Origin: Sphingopyxis sp.
GTDB lineage: Bacteria > Pseudomonadota > Alphaproteobacteria > Sphingomonadales > Sphingomonadaceae
Assembly (NCBI GenBank): GCA_013911715.1
Contig: JACEST010000027.1
Span: 1 to 17,149, forward strand
Reading direction: 5' to 3'
Length of the DNA stretch: 17,149 nucleotides
A program made the position numbers and the translations under genes. How positions within the stretch are numbered: position 1 is the stretch's first letter; every line of letters begins with the position of its first letter. This document shows positions 5,954 to 12,632 of this stretch, piece after piece. The notes under the pieces are model-generated. The model saw nothing but the letters and a program-made list of their open reading frames with translations. It was not told the origin of the DNA and ran no database searches.

Positions 5954-7603
5954 TCACTTCTTCTCCGCTTCCAATTCGGCAATCGCCTTGTCGAGGTCGG
6001 CGACCACCGAGGCGCGGATTTCGGCGCTCATGCCGTGGCCGTCCTTTTGCGCCGCCATACGGTCACGCGCCCTTCTTAAAGCTTCTACCTGTTTTTCCCT
6101 GGCGATTTCGGCGCCGCCGCATCCTGCCATACGCACCTTCACTTTGCCGTCGGTGCCGCTTTCGCGGTCGATCATCACGCGCTGGCCTTGCTCGGGCGGG
6201 CACGGCGCGATGGCAATGGCGGCGGCGCGCTTTGCACGCACCTCGGCCAGTTTTGCATGACCCTCGGCCCAGGAAAATTGCTTACGCAATGCCTCTGCCC
6301 GCTTTTGCTCCATCTGCTTGACGATGGCGTCTGCCTTGGCATCATCAATGCCTTGCTCTTTCAGCGTGGCCCGCAAATCATCGCTGTTCGTGCCAAAGAG
6401 CGACGCGGCCAGCCCATTCGCGCCCGACGGAATCCTTATTTCATCAGCATTGAACGCCACATTTTTGCCGTCGAACATGATAACGCGTGGCTTGCCTTCG
6501 GCATCGCCATCGCCGTGAATGACGATGCGTTTCACTTCGCGCTTTGCCCCATCGGCAGGGGCGTCGGTGTCGGTGTCATCACCATCGGCGTGCACAATCA
6601 CCACGCGCTCGACCTTTTTCTCGGGCGCGGTCGGTGCCGCTGCGGTTTCGGGCTCGGCCGCAAAAACCACACGGTTCGGCAGCGTCGAAACGGTCAGCGC
6701 CAGCGCGGCAAATGCCGTTCCTCCCACCAGCAGCTTTCCAAGCAGCGGGCGCAGGCCCCCTTGCGGATCAGTTGATAACATTTGCAATCGCTCCTTCACG
6801 GCTTTCCCCGATGTCATAGGCGCGGCGAGCACCAACCGTGGTCCGGCCAGGCTTTTCGCAATCGCGCGGGCATAATGTTGCGCCTGGGCCGGGCGCTCGG
6901 GCGCCGCAACCGCGCCCAAAATGCGGGCGTCACAGGCCGCTTCCTGATCGAACCGGAATGCACCCAACGCAACCCAGGCGAACGGATTGAACCACTGCGC
7001 GGCCAGCACGACCAGCGCGGCGGAATTCGCCCACAAATCCCCTGCGCGATGGTGCGCCAGTTCATGATCGATCGCGAGCGCGCGTTCAGACTTGTTGTAG
7101 CGTGCGAAAAAGTCGGTTGGCACTGCGATCAGCGGACGGACCAGTCCGGTTGCCACAGGTCCATCCACGGCGGCGCTCATGACCAGCCGCACCCGGCCAA
7201 TGGGTTCAAGCGGCGTGGCATCGGCCAGCACGGCGCGCTGCCACAATTGGTGCCGCCAGATCGCCAGCGCCAGCACGCCGATCACGCCCGCCGCCCACAT
7301 ATAGGGCAGCGCGTCGGCCAACAGGCTCAAATCAAGCAGCGGTATCGGTCCAGCATCGTGCGGACCCGTTGCCACGGCCAGTTCAGGAACGTTCGGCGCC
7401 GTTTCAAGCACGACGACTCCGCCGGGCAGCGGTGGCAGTATCAACCGCAGCAACGGGATGAGCCACAAGGCATAAGCGGCACGCGCGCCGAACAGCAGCG
7501 CCACCGGACGCCGCACCAACAGCACCGCACCAATCAACATTGCCGTCATGGCCAATGTTTCGGCCCACAGCATCGTCGCAGTTCCGATCCAAGCCCCCGT
7601 CAT
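5954..7603 (-). CDS. M56-family (BlaR1/MecR1-type) membrane metallopeptidase
   Basis: The 549-residue protein has N-terminal membrane segments (about 11-30, 41-58 and 99-116), a cytoplasmic zinc-peptidase domain with HELAH at 180-184 and the downstream FDQEAACDARIL (218-229) supplying the third ligand, and another membrane segment near 290-306. In the BlaR1 paradigm, such a protein senses an envelope signal and triggers cleavage of the BlaI-type repressor encoded just upstream. The C-terminal part (about 312-549) is not a penicillin-binding sensor. It contains a tandem pair of acidic repeats (VERVVIVHADGD and VKRIVIHGDGD) and long charged, probably coiled-coil helices, so the signal is probably not a beta-lactam. 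The start overlaps the repressor's stop as ATGA. Confidence 0.93.
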   Translation of the reverse strand: MTGAWIGTATMLWAETLAMTAMLIGAVLLVRRPVALLFGARAAYALWLIPLLRLILPPLPGGVVVLETAPNVPELAVATGPHDAGPIPLLDLSLLADALPYMWAAGVIGVLALAIWRHQLWQRAVLADATPLEPIGRVRLVMSAAVDGPVATGLVRPLIAVPTDFFARYNKSERALAIDHELAHHRAGDLWANSAALVVLAAQWFNPFAWVALGAFRFDQEAACDARILGAVAAPERPAQAQHYARAIAKSLAGPRLVLAAPMTSGKAVKERLQMLSTDPQGGLRPLLGKLLVGGTAFAALALTVSTLPNRVVFAAEPETAAAPTAPEKKVERVVIVHADGDDTDTDAPADGAKREVKRIVIHGDGDAEGKPRVIMFDGKNVAFNADEIRIPSGANGLAASLFGTNSDDLRATLKEQGIDDAKADAIVKQMEQKRAEALRKQFSWAEGHAKLAEVRAKRAAAIAIAPCPPEQGQRVMIDRESGTDGKVKVRMAGCGGAEIAREKQVEALRRARDRMAAQKDGHGMSAEIRASVVADLDKAIAELEAEKK

Positions 7604-7968
7604 GGCTTCAGCCTCCGGATGATTTCCTCGATTTCGGCAATATCTTCGTCGCTCAGCGCCGCTCGGTCGGCCAAATGCGCAACCAGCGGACTGACGCGCC
7701 CACCGAGCAGCCGGTCAACCAGCCGCTCGCTTTCCTGCGCCACCACCGCATCGCGTGCGAGCAGCGGCGAATAGAGGAAACGGCGTCCATCGGCGACGGC
7801 ATCGACCGCGCCTTTTTGCACCAAACGCGCGATCAGCGTCTTGACGGTGGCGAGTGTCCAACCATTGGCGGTGCCCACGCTGTCAGCAAGCTCGGTCGCC
7901 GACTGGGGCGCGCGATCCCACAGCGCAGCAAGCAATTGCAGTTCGGCTTCGCTGACTCGGTCGGCCAT
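7600..7968 (-). CDS. BlaI/MecI/CopY-family transcriptional repressor
   Basis: The 122-residue protein is a typical penicillinase-repressor family winged-helix regulator: DRVSEAELQLLAALWDRAPQ at the start, the recognition region TLATVKTLIARLVQKGAV at about 38-55, the wing GRRFLYSPL, and a C-terminal dimerisation helix pair (SERLVDRLLGGRVSPLVAHL). The start at 7968 has AAGGGG about 8 bases upstream. It is translationally coupled to the M56 peptidase gene. The TACA-N2-TGTA palindrome 20 bases upstream of its start suggests autoregulation of the pair. Confidence 0.95.
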   Translation of the reverse strand: MADRVSEAELQLLAALWDRAPQSATELADSVGTANGWTLATVKTLIARLVQKGAVDAVADGRRFLYSPLLARDAVVAQESERLVDRLLGGRVSPLVAHLADRAALSDEDIAEIEEIIRRLKP

Positions 7969-7984
7969 GCTCCATCCCCTTCAC

Positions 7985-8000
7985 GACTACAGATGTAATC
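7985..8000 (-). promoter_or_regulatory. BlaI-type operator upstream of the repressor gene
   Basis: TACAGATGTA (7988-7997) matches the TACA-N2-TGTA core known for BlaI/MecI/CopY-type operators, and symmetry extends outward with G/A on the left and T/C on the right (one mismatch). A further TACA half-site follows at 8003-8006. The element lies 20 bases upstream of the repressor start codon, where it would cover the promoter or transcription start. Confidence 0.65.
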
Positions 8001-8112
8001 GCTACACTGAACGCGCGATGAACGCAAATCTGCCATGATGTGTCGGGATTGCTTACACCCGATAGTGGCGTTTACCTTTCGCCAACCATCGTGACCCGCC
8101 GCAAAGCTGGAC

Positions 8113-8142
8113 TTGGCCCATTTGGCACGGCGATTGTATAGT
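8113..8142 (+). promoter_or_regulatory. Promoter-like element ahead of the structured RNA candidate
   Basis: TTGGCC (8113-8118) and TATAGT (8137-8142) are spaced by 18 bases and match four and five of six positions of the -35 and -10 consensus. Transcription would begin near 8148-8150, exactly where the outermost stem of the RNA candidate starts. There is no coding frame downstream on this strand before 9551. Confidence 0.45.
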
Positions 8143-8147
8143 ATCAT

Positions 8148-8234
8148 ATGTTCCTGAGTGATCCGCTCAAAACAAGCGGCGGGTGGTAACAGTCTGGTCC
8201 CTGGGACCACCCGCCATCACTCGCAAGGGAACAT
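8148..8234 (+). ncRNA. Candidate structured RNA, family not recognised
   Basis: Nested perfect pairings: ATGTTCC (8148-8154) with GGAACAT (8228-8234); GAGTGAT (8156-8162) with ATCACTC (8216-8222); inside these a hairpin CCGCT/AGCGG (8163-8167/8175-8179, 7-base loop) and a stem CGGGTGGT/ACCACCCG (8180-8187/8206-8213) capped by an 18-base loop containing the near-palindrome GGTCCCTGGGACC. That is 27 base pairs in 87 bases arranged as a three-way junction, in a 429-base gap lacking genes, with a promoter-like element placed for a start at the first stem. On the minus strand the inner stem is followed by GCTTGTTTT, so a terminator for the glutaredoxin operon is an alternative reading. I found no match to 6S, SRP, tmRNA or RNase P landmarks. 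Confidence 0.5.
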
Positions 8235-8253
8235 CCCACTTACCCCACATATG

Positions 8254-8293
8254 TGAGGGGGGACGGCGCGGCCCAACGGCCCCGTCCCCCTCA
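8254..8293. terminator. Strong hairpin, terminator-like without U-tract
   Basis: TGAGGGGGGACGG (8254-8266) pairs with CCGTCCCCCTCA (8282-8293) with one bulged G. Inside, GGCC (8270-8273) pairs with GGCC (8278-8281) around a CAAC loop, giving about 16 base pairs. Its 5' edge overlaps the palindrome CACATATGTG (8246-8255), which with flanking CCC/GGG could form a competing stem. It could end a transcript from 8148 or lie in the 3' region of the glutaredoxin operon. The lack of a T-run argues against a classic intrinsic terminator. Confidence 0.4.
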
Positions 8294-8322
8294 GCAAATT
8301 ACGCCACGACAATTCTACCTGT

Positions 8323-8342
8323 GCTCCGGCGCAGGCCGGAGC
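8323..8342. repeat. REP-like short palindrome
   Basis: GCTCCGGC (8323-8330) and GCCGGAGC (8335-8342) are perfect 8-bp reverse complements around GCAG. Short palindromes built on a 'CCGGCGCAGGCCGG'-type core are common intergenic repeats in sphingomonads (general knowledge). It lies 55 bases past the glutaredoxin stop codon. Confidence 0.5.
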
Positions 8343-8397
8343 TTTGGCCAGCAAACATTGCACGAACGGCAAATGCGGATTGATTTCGCGCGAATTC

Positions 8398-8724
8398 CTA
8401 TTCCGCCTTGGGCAAATCCGCCACCAGCGACTGCAACTCGCCGGCTTCATACATTTCCATCATGATGTCGGACCCGCCGACAAATTCGCCCTGCACATAA
8501 AGCTGGGGAATGGTCGGCCAGTCGGAAAATTGCTTGATGCCCTGCCGCACTTCCATGTCCTGCAGCACATCGACGCTGTTAAAGGCAACGCCGAGATGGT
8601 CAAGAATGGCGACGGCGGTGCTCGAAAAACCGCATTGCGGGAACAGCGGCGTGCCCTTCATGAACAGCATCACGGGCGATGCCGCCACCATTTCGGCGAT
8701 TCGCGTCTGGGCATTGTCGGTCAT
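8398..8724 (-). CDS. grxD: Monothiol glutaredoxin, Grx4/GrxD family
   Basis: The 108-residue cytoplasmic protein has the CGFS active site at 31-34 (preceded by PLFPQ), the glutathione-binding WPTIPQLYV and the GGSDIMMEM motif typical of monothiol Grx proteins. These bind a [2Fe-2S] cluster with glutathione and deliver it to apo-proteins, often as a heterodimer with BolA. The bolA gene is directly upstream, 25 bases away, with AGGAG 6 bases before this ATG. The partner arrangement strongly supports a role in iron-sulfur trafficking; NadA in this window is one enzyme needing such clusters. Confidence 0.96.
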   Translation of the reverse strand: MTDNAQTRIAEMVAASPVMLFMKGTPLFPQCGFSSTAVAILDHLGVAFNSVDVLQDMEVRQGIKQFSDWPTIPQLYVQGEFVGGSDIMMEMYEAGELQSLVADLPKAE

Positions 8725-8749
8725 CTTTGGCTCCTGGAAAAATCTGGGG

Positions 8750-8983
8750 TCAGGCCGCAGCGGCCGTGGTGAGTTTCAATGCGTGCAATTCGCCGCCCAT
8801 GCGCCCGCCGAGCGCGGCATAGACCGCCTTGTGCTGGGCCACGCGGCTTTGGCCTACAAAGGCGGCGCTGACGACATGCGCGGCATAATGATCGCCATCC
8901 CCGGCAAGGTCGGTAATCGTTACCACTGCGTCGGGAATCGCCGCGCGGATCATTGCTTCAATTGTATCGGCGGCCATGGCCAT
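8750..8983 (-). CDS. BolA-family protein
   Basis: The 77-residue product matches the BolA fold: an N-terminal helix (ADTIEAMIRAAIPDA), strands VVTITDLAGDGDHYAAHVVS, and the C-terminal region with the conserved histidine (VAQHKAVYAALGGRMGGELHALKL). I place the start at the ATG at 8983 because AGGAA lies 7 bases upstream; the longer frame to 9004 overlaps the DUF1476 gene and lacks a ribosome binding site. BolA proteins of this kind partner CGFS glutaredoxins in [2Fe-2S] binding; the partner gene follows immediately. Confidence 0.94.
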   Translation of the reverse strand: MAMAADTIEAMIRAAIPDAVVTITDLAGDGDHYAAHVVSAAFVGQSRVAQHKAVYAALGGRMGGELHALKLTTAAAA

Positions 8984-8996
8984 CGCGCGCTTCCTG

Positions 8997-9320
8997 TCAG
9001 ACAATGTCCAAGAACTGACGCCGCGCCTCGACCGACATCGCCTCGAGCGCGGCGCGAATTTCGCCGTCCGTCACCTCAACCTTGGCGCTGGTGAGGTCGC
9101 CAGTGACCTTGCGAATCACATCTTCGTCGCCGACCTCTTCGAAATCGGCCTGCACGACCGCCTTGGCATAGGCGTCGCGCTCTTCGGGGGTCAGCCCCAT
9201 GCGCTCAGCCGCCCATTCGCCAAGCAGCCGGTTGCGGCGGGCGATAATCTTAAACTGCAATTCCTGATCATTGGCGAACTTGGCTTCAAAAGCGCGTTCG
9301 CGGTCGCCGAATGTTGTCAT
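8997..9320 (-). CDS. DUF1476 protein: F1Fo-ATPase inhibitor zeta subunit
   Basis: The 107-residue product starts MTTFGDRERAFEAKFANDQ and continues with LQFKIIARRNRLLGEWAAERMG, the conserved N-terminal half of the alphaproteobacterial DUF1476 family, characterised in Paracoccus as the zeta subunit that blocks ATP hydrolysis by F1. The charged C-terminal half (LTPEERDAYAKAVVQADFEE onward) forms the helical bundle of the family. The ATG at 9320 has AAGGA 5 bases upstream and sits exactly at the conserved start; the longer open frame to 9440 has no family similarity. It is the first gene of the zeta-bolA-grxD operon; bolA begins 13 bases after its stop. Confidence 0.94.
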   Translation of the reverse strand: MTTFGDRERAFEAKFANDQELQFKIIARRNRLLGEWAAERMGLTPEERDAYAKAVVQADFEEVGDEDVIRKVTGDLTSAKVEVTDGEIRAALEAMSVEARRQFLDIV

Positions 9321-9433
9321 GTCAGTCCTTTGGCAGGTCAAATTCTGAATGCTATTGAAATAGGCGCTGGCTGACCCCGGCGCAAGGCGCATCGGGCGCG
9401 GCGCACATGCTGTGCGGCAGATCACTTCCCTTT

Positions 9434-9448
9434 GCGCCAAGTTGGCGC
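9434..9448. promoter_or_regulatory. 15-base palindrome in the divergent intergenic region
   Basis: GCGCCAAGTTGGCGC is a perfect 7-bp inverted repeat around G in the 230-base gap between the divergently transcribed zeta-inhibitor gene (start 9320) and the CHAT gene (start 9551). It is a candidate operator for either unit. I could not place a convincing -35/-10 pair against it, so the role is open. Confidence 0.35.
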
Positions 9449-9550
9449 TAGTCTGAAAAGAAAAACCGGGTTGCTGCCTCTTGCATCACGCCCAAAGCGC
9501 CGATGAACGGGGTTAAAGCGTGTCTATCAGCCTTTTGGGGGACGAACGCC

Positions 9551-12500
9551 ATGCCCGGCAGCCGCAAAATCAATTTCGCGACCCTTTGCGCCGCGGTTTT
9601 GGCTATAGCTGCGACGCCCGCCGCCGCGCAGGGCACCGGCCCGCTGCTACGCGACAGCTTCCCTATCGGCGATTCGACCGGCACGCTGTGCCAAGTGCAA
9701 ACCACGCTGCGCGACAGCGTTGCCACGGGCATGTTCGAGCGCAGCTGGCTGATCCTGTGCCGCGACGCCGCACAGCCGGTTGGTTATCTACGCCTGCTGC
9801 GCACTGATGTCGCGGGGGCCGAAGCACGAATTTCGCGCGCGCGGCCAGCGTCCCTTACCTGCCGCAGCTTTGCCAATTGCAGCATCGGCTCGGGCGATGT
9901 CGGCTGGCAGACCGCAACGGTTCAGCGCGGCGACGACCTGTTCGTGGTCGAGGGCTATACGGCCTATGCCGACGCGCTCAAACTGGCGCTGGCGTCGGTC
10001 GCTGACAACCGCATCGCCGTCGGCCCAATCCGCGTCGCGACCACGTCAGCGGGAACGAGCGACGGCTTTGCCCGCGATCTTGCTGGCAATATCGACATCG
10101 ATCAGGCGCTCGGCGAAGGCTATCGCCGCAACCACAGCGGCGATTATGCCGACGCCGCCGAATTTTTCGAAGCCTTGGGCCGTCGCCCCGAATTGAGCGC
10201 CGCCGACGCGGCGATCGATCCGTCCGAATTCACGCTCAACCGCGCGCTCCAGCGTTCGAACCTTGGCGAATTTGCCGAAGCCGACCGCTTGTTCGACGAG
10301 GTCGCAAAAATCCCCACCGCCGATATTGTCCAGCAGCGACTGCGCCGCAATTACCGTGCCATCCACGCGCTCAACCAGCGCCAATTGGATGTTGCGGCCG
10401 AATTGCTGGCCGCGCCGCTCGCGCCGATACCGTCGGCGGTGGTCGCGACGGAGAACGGCGTCGCACTGACGCCGGTCGCCGTCGCTGGTCTCAACAGCGG
10501 GGCCAGCGGGCGCGCCCTGCGCCAGTCGGAGGATGAAGAAAAACTGACCCCGCAGGAACGCGCGCAGATAATCGACGCACAGGCGCTGCATTTGGGCGGC
10601 ACGACCGAGCGGCTGCGCGGCAATGCCGCCGCCGCCAAGGCAGCTCAGCTCCAGGGGCTGAACGACGCCCTTGCCGTGCGCGAAGGCCGGGTCACCTCGA
10701 TCGTCCGGCTGCGCAGCCAGATGCTCGGTGAAATCGCCCTCGCCGAAGAAGCGCTCGGCAATAGTGCTGCGGCCGAAGCGCGCTTCGTTGAATCGGTAAC
10801 ATTGCTCGGCAGCGAATATCCCGAAACCGCCGCGCTCGCCTCGGCGCGCGCGCGCCATGCCGCTTTCATGGTGCGTCAGGGCCGCAAGGACGAGGCGCTC
10901 GCCCTCTATCGCACGGTTGTCGGCGCGATGGCGGCGCAGCGCCGCGCGCTGACCGGCATGACCAACCAGATGGCCCCTTATTTTCACCTGCTCACCGAAC
11001 GTGCCGCGAGCGATCCGGCGGCGGTCGGCGATTTCTTTGTGGCAAGCCAGTTGCTGGTGCGCCCGGGCGTCGCCGACACCCAGGCAATATTGGCGCGCGA
11101 GCTGTCAAGCGGCACCACCGAAGGCGCACGGCTGTTCCGCCAGGCGACCAACCTGGCCCGCGATGTCGAGCGCGCCCGCGTCGAGGAAGCGCGGCTGGGT
11201 CAATTGCCGCCCGGCGACGATGTCCTGTTGCTGCGCCGCGAAGTGGCGGCACGGATCGCGGGCCTCGCCCGGCAGCAGACCGAAACGCTGACCGCTTTGT
11301 CGGCCTTTCCGCAGTTTCGGGCGATCGAGCAGACCAGCCTGACGCTGCCCGAGCTGCAAGCGATGCTCACCGACGGCGAGATTTATGCCAAAACGCTGGT
11401 CGTCGGCGATGCCGTTTACGGAATGCTCGCAGACAAAAACGCCGCGCAAATCTGGACTGCGGGGCTCGACGCCCCGACGCTCGAACGCCGCGTCACCGCC
11501 ATCCGCAACAGCATCGCCGCGCGCGAAAATGGCAGCATCGTTACCTATCCCTTTGATGCCCGCGCCGCCTATGACCTGTTCGGCGATCTGTTCGGACCGA
11601 CGGCACCACAGGTCGCATCGGCGCGCCACATCATCTACGAAGCCGATGGCGCAATGCTGCAACTGCCGCTGGGACTTCTGCTGACCAGCGACGCAGGGCT
11701 CGCCGCCTATAATGCGCGGCTCGCCGACCCCGAGGCCGATGCCTTTGACGCGCGCGAACTTGCCTTTCTGGGCCGCACCGCGCGCACCAGCACTGCTGTC
11801 TCGCCGCTCGCCTTTCGCAATGCCCGCCGCGCCGCGCCGTCGCGCGCCACCCGTCAATATTTTGGCGCGGGCGACAATGCGCCCGTCAGCGCGCGGCCCG
11901 AAACCGCGCGCACGCGCTCGGTCACCGGCGGCTATGCCGAGGATTGCGCCTGGCCGGTCGCCGAATGGAACAAGCCGATTGCGCCGCGCGAGCTGCTGCG
12001 CGCGCGCGCGGTGATCGGCGAAAATCAATCAACCCTGCTCACCAGCGCCGGGTTCACCGACACGGCGGTCAAGGGCTATGGTGACCTTGCCGACTATCGC
12101 GTGCTTCATTTCGCTACCCACGGCCTCGTCACCGCACCGCGCCTCGATTGCCCGGCGCGTCCAGCGCTCTTGACCTCATTCGGCGGCGAAGGCTCGGACG
12201 GGCTGCTCAGTTTCGACGAAATCTTCGACCTGCGCATCGACGCCGATCTGGTCATCCTGTCGGCGTGCGACACGGCGGGCGCCGCCACCGTCGCGGCAAC
12301 CCGCGAGGCCGGGGTGACGACCGGCGGCGGCACGGCGCTCGACGGGCTGGTCCGCGCCTTCATCGGCGCCGGCGGTCGTTCGGTCATCGCCAGCCATTGG
12401 CCGGTGCCCGACGATTATAGCGCCACCGAGCGGCTGATCGGCGGGCTGTTCAGCGCGCCGCCGGGCACGGGCATCGCCGATGCGCTGTGGGCAGCGCAGG

Positions 12501-12619
12501 GCGAATTGATGCGTGATGCACGCACCTCGCACCCCTATTATTGGTCGGGCTTTGCGATTGTCGGCGACGGCCAGCAGGTGCTGGTGCCGGGTGCCGCCCG
12601 CACAGAAAGCGCGCGGTAA
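9551..12619 (+). CDS. Secreted TPR-CHAT domain protein (caspase-like peptidase fold)
   Basis: The 1022-residue protein begins with a clear Sec signal peptide (cleavage after about residue 26, TPAAAQ). An unrecognised Cys-containing N-terminal domain follows (about 30-170), then a helical region with TPR-like repeats (about 190-480; for example EIALAEEALGNSAAAEARFV and RQGRKDEALALYRTVV), a linker, and a C-terminal CHAT domain (about 680-1010). The caspase-like dyad appears intact: His857 in LHFATHGLV and Cys906 in VILSACDTAG, followed by the family hallmarks GLVRAFIGAGGRSVIASHWPV. CHAT proteins are peptidases or relatives thereof; this one should act in the periplasm or outside. GGGGGA lies 8 bases before the ATG at 9551; an in-frame ATG at 9503 has no ribosome binding site and would bury the signal peptide. 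The cyclase gene starts 13 bases after its stop. Confidence 0.94.
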   Translation: MPGSRKINFATLCAAVLAIAATPAAAQGTGPLLRDSFPIGDSTGTLCQVQTTLRDSVATGMFERSWLILCRDAAQPVGYLRLLRTDVAGAEARISRARPASLTCRSFANCSIGSGDVGWQTATVQRGDDLFVVEGYTAYADALKLALASVADNRIAVGPIRVATTSAGTSDGFARDLAGNIDIDQALGEGYRRNHSGDYADAAEFFEALGRRPELSAADAAIDPSEFTLNRALQRSNLGEFAEADRLFDEVAKIPTADIVQQRLRRNYRAIHALNQRQLDVAAELLAAPLAPIPSAVVATENGVALTPVAVAGLNSGASGRALRQSEDEEKLTPQERAQIIDAQALHLGGTTERLRGNAAAAKAAQLQGLNDALAVREGRVTSIVRLRSQMLGEIALAEEALGNSAAAEARFVESVTLLGSEYPETAALASARARHAAFMVRQGRKDEALALYRTVVGAMAAQRRALTGMTNQMAPYFHLLTERAASDPAAVGDFFVASQLLVRPGVADTQAILARELSSGTTEGARLFRQATNLARDVERARVEEARLGQLPPGDDVLLLRREVAARIAGLARQQTETLTALSAFPQFRAIEQTSLTLPELQAMLTDGEIYAKTLVVGDAVYGMLADKNAAQIWTAGLDAPTLERRVTAIRNSIAARENGSIVTYPFDARAAYDLFGDLFGPTAPQVASARHIIYEADGAMLQLPLGLLLTSDAGLAAYNARLADPEADAFDARELAFLGRTARTSTAVSPLAFRNARRAAPSRATRQYFGAGDNAPVSARPETARTRSVTGGYAEDCAWPVAEWNKPIAPRELLRARAVIGENQSTLLTSAGFTDTAVKGYGDLADYRVLHFATHGLVTAPRLDCPARPALLTSFGGEGSDGLLSFDEIFDLRIDADLVILSACDTAGAATVAATREAGVTTGGGTALDGLVRAFIGAGGRSVIASHWPVPDDYSATERLIGGLFSAPPGTGIADALWAAQGELMRDARTSHPYYWSGFAIVGDGQQVLVPGAARTESAR

Positions 12620-12632
12620 GCAACCGACACCG

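Noticed and set aside
5954..7603. M56 protein as a beta-lactam sensor (BlaR1)
   Set aside because: The penicillin-binding sensor motifs (SxxK, SxN, KTG in order) are not evident in the C-terminal region and no beta-lactamase of class A/C/D is adjacent.
8148..8300. Identification of the structured region as 6S RNA, SRP RNA or a riboswitch
   Set aside because: It lacks the 6S central bubble layout and the SRP GGAA-type apical motif, and no same-strand gene follows it closely; no named family could be supported.
9503..9550. Upstream ATG of the CHAT gene
   Set aside because: No ribosome binding site, and it would place 16 residues in front of a textbook signal peptide; the ATG at 9551 has GGGGGA at proper spacing.
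11105..12028. 307-codon minus-strand frame, with similar ones at 10046-10987 and 12672-13577
   Set aside because: All lie opposite the CHAT and cyclase genes and show low-complexity composition typical of antisense frames in GC-rich DNA.
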